Below are positions 38,490-39,122 of a stretch of 39,122 nt of DNA, one piece after another. The DNA comes from Deltaproteobacteria bacterium (GTDB lineage: Bacteria; Desulfobacterota; Desulfuromonadia; Desulfuromonadales; BM103): the NCBI GenBank assembly GCA_024636215.1, contig JAGXHL010000069.1, forward strand, positions 1 to 39,122, written 5' to 3'. How positions within the stretch are numbered: the stretch's first letter is position 1; each line of letters begins with the position of its first letter. A program made the position numbers and the translations under genes. The notes below the pieces were generated by a model, which was given only the letters and a program-made list of their open reading frames with translations, was not told where the DNA came from and did no database searches.

Positions 38490-39122
38490 ATGTCCATGTT
38501 TTGTTACCAGTGTGAACAAACCGCTAAAGGCTCAGGCTGTACGGCTATCGGCGTCTGCGGCAAACAGCCTGACGTCGCAGCCCTGCAGGATCTTCTGGTG
38601 TACACCTTGAAGGGGATCGCTTTCTGGGCCGACAAAGCCCGGGCCAACGACAAGAAAGACCAGGAAATCGATCGTTTCATGATCGACGCCCTGTTCACTA
38701 CCGTCACCAACGTCGATTTTGATGCTGAGGCCGTCTCTAAATTCATAACCGAAGGTGTCCGCCTGCGCGGCAAGGCCCGGCAACTGGCCGGCATCTATGA
38801 TGGAGACGTGCCTGCCGCTGCCCAGGATTGGGCACTGCCGGCAGCAATTGAAGATCAGGTCAAACTGGGCCAGTTGCACGGTGTCAAAGACTACACCGTC
38901 GACCCTGATATCCACTCGGTGCGTGAGATCACCCTGTACGGCATCAAAGGCTATGCGGCCTACGCGGATCACGCCAAAATCCTCGGCAAAGAGTCCGAAG
39001 AGATCTATGCCTACACCCATAAGGCTCTGGCCGCAATGCTCGACGACAGCCTCGACCTGATGGCCAATGTCGGCCTGGCCATGGAGGCCGGCAAGATCAA
39101 CTACCTGACCATGCAGCTGCTC
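38490..39122 (+). CDS. hcp: Hydroxylamine reductase / hybrid cluster protein (5' part, cut by window end)
   Basis: The first 211 codons of Hcp are present. The opening cysteine motif C5-x2-C8-x8-C17-x5-C23 (FCYQCEQTAKGSGC) is that of the anaerobe class carrying a [4Fe-4S] cluster. Helical text such as LYGIKGYAAYADHAK follows. The protein reduces hydroxylamine in vitro and NO in vivo, and helps against nitrosative stress. Full length is about 540 aa, so the C-terminal hybrid-cluster ligands are outside the window. GGAGGT lies seven bases before the ATG. Confidence 0.96.
   Translation, partial: MSMFCYQCEQTAKGSGCTAIGVCGKQPDVAALQDLLVYTLKGIAFWADKARANDKKDQEIDRFMIDALFTTVTNVDFDAEAVSKFITEGVRLRGKARQLAGIYDGDVPAAAQDWALPAAIEDQVKLGQLHGVKDYTVDPDIHSVREITLYGIKGYAAYADHAKILGKESEEIYAYTHKALAAMLDDSLDLMANVGLAMEAGKINYLTMQLL

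Noticed and set aside
38532..39020. 162-codon minus-strand frame opposite hcp
   Set aside because: It is antisense to the hcp reading frame, which has a clear cysteine motif and ribosome site.

Overview
The window looks like a chromosomal segment of a Gram-negative anaerobe of the Desulfuromonadales/Geobacterales type (former Deltaproteobacteria). This is inferred from gene content and order: the fab cluster runs into rpiB-glyA-dCMP deaminase-nrdR-ribDEBAH-nusB, there is a lipid A-type acyltransferase, and an anaerobe-type hybrid cluster protein (hcp) carries a CRP/FNR-type palindrome upstream. No rRNA, tRNA, prophage or CRISPR was seen. Almost everything is core metabolism; the accessory signal lies between genes, in small repeats and RNA-like structures.

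Layout. 1-2935 (+): a PHP-domain phosphoesterase, a 650-bp repeat-rich gap, then a lipid A-type acyltransferase overlapping trmL. A bidirectional terminator at 2972-3014 separates these from a run of 19 minus-strand genes (18093 down to 3047): DUF177-rpmF-plsX-fabH-fabD-fabG-acpP-fabF-rpiB-glyA-dCMP deaminase-nrdR-ribD-ribE-ribBA-ribH-nusB-(M17 N-domain protein)-hom. A good sigma70 promoter sits at 18129-18156. The run makes fatty-acid and phospholipid precursors, one-carbon units, deoxynucleotide precursors and riboflavin. It is interrupted by a 169-bp MITE-like element (nrdR/ribD), by a terminator-shaped hairpin (rpiB/glyA) and by stem-loops (acpP/fabF and ribBA/ribH).

18307-22192 is mostly plus-strand: mazG, fxsA (whose stop codon lies inside a second MITE copy) and a Bax-type glucosaminidase, with a small membrane protein and a YjbQ-family gene on the minus strand. 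30717-22139 (-) is a compact set with many start/stop overlaps: alpha/beta hydrolase, TlyA, a lone tetrapyrrole methylase, a cysteine-rich U32 protein, a 61-aa protein, a membrane-inserted SMC-like ATPase, a HIT protein, a RelA/SpoT homologue with a degraded synthetase domain, and an exported polysaccharide deacetylase. The last gene overlaps bax tail to tail by 54 bp.

30758-39122: a truncated thioredoxin-like (DUF255) remnant, rbgA, a DUF1451 zinc-ribbon protein with a 30-bp tandem repeat, a GcvR-like ACT protein, an unknown 127-aa protein, a possible structured ncRNA (about 33996-34170), then PilZ, ferritin-like, AsmA-like and EVE-domain genes on the minus strand. The 5' part of hcp runs off the end.

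Most worth following up: the MITE family and its effects on fxsA and ribD, the candidate ncRNA, the ATPase/U32/methylase operon, and the RelA/SpoT homologue. No gene set here clearly forms a wholly new system.
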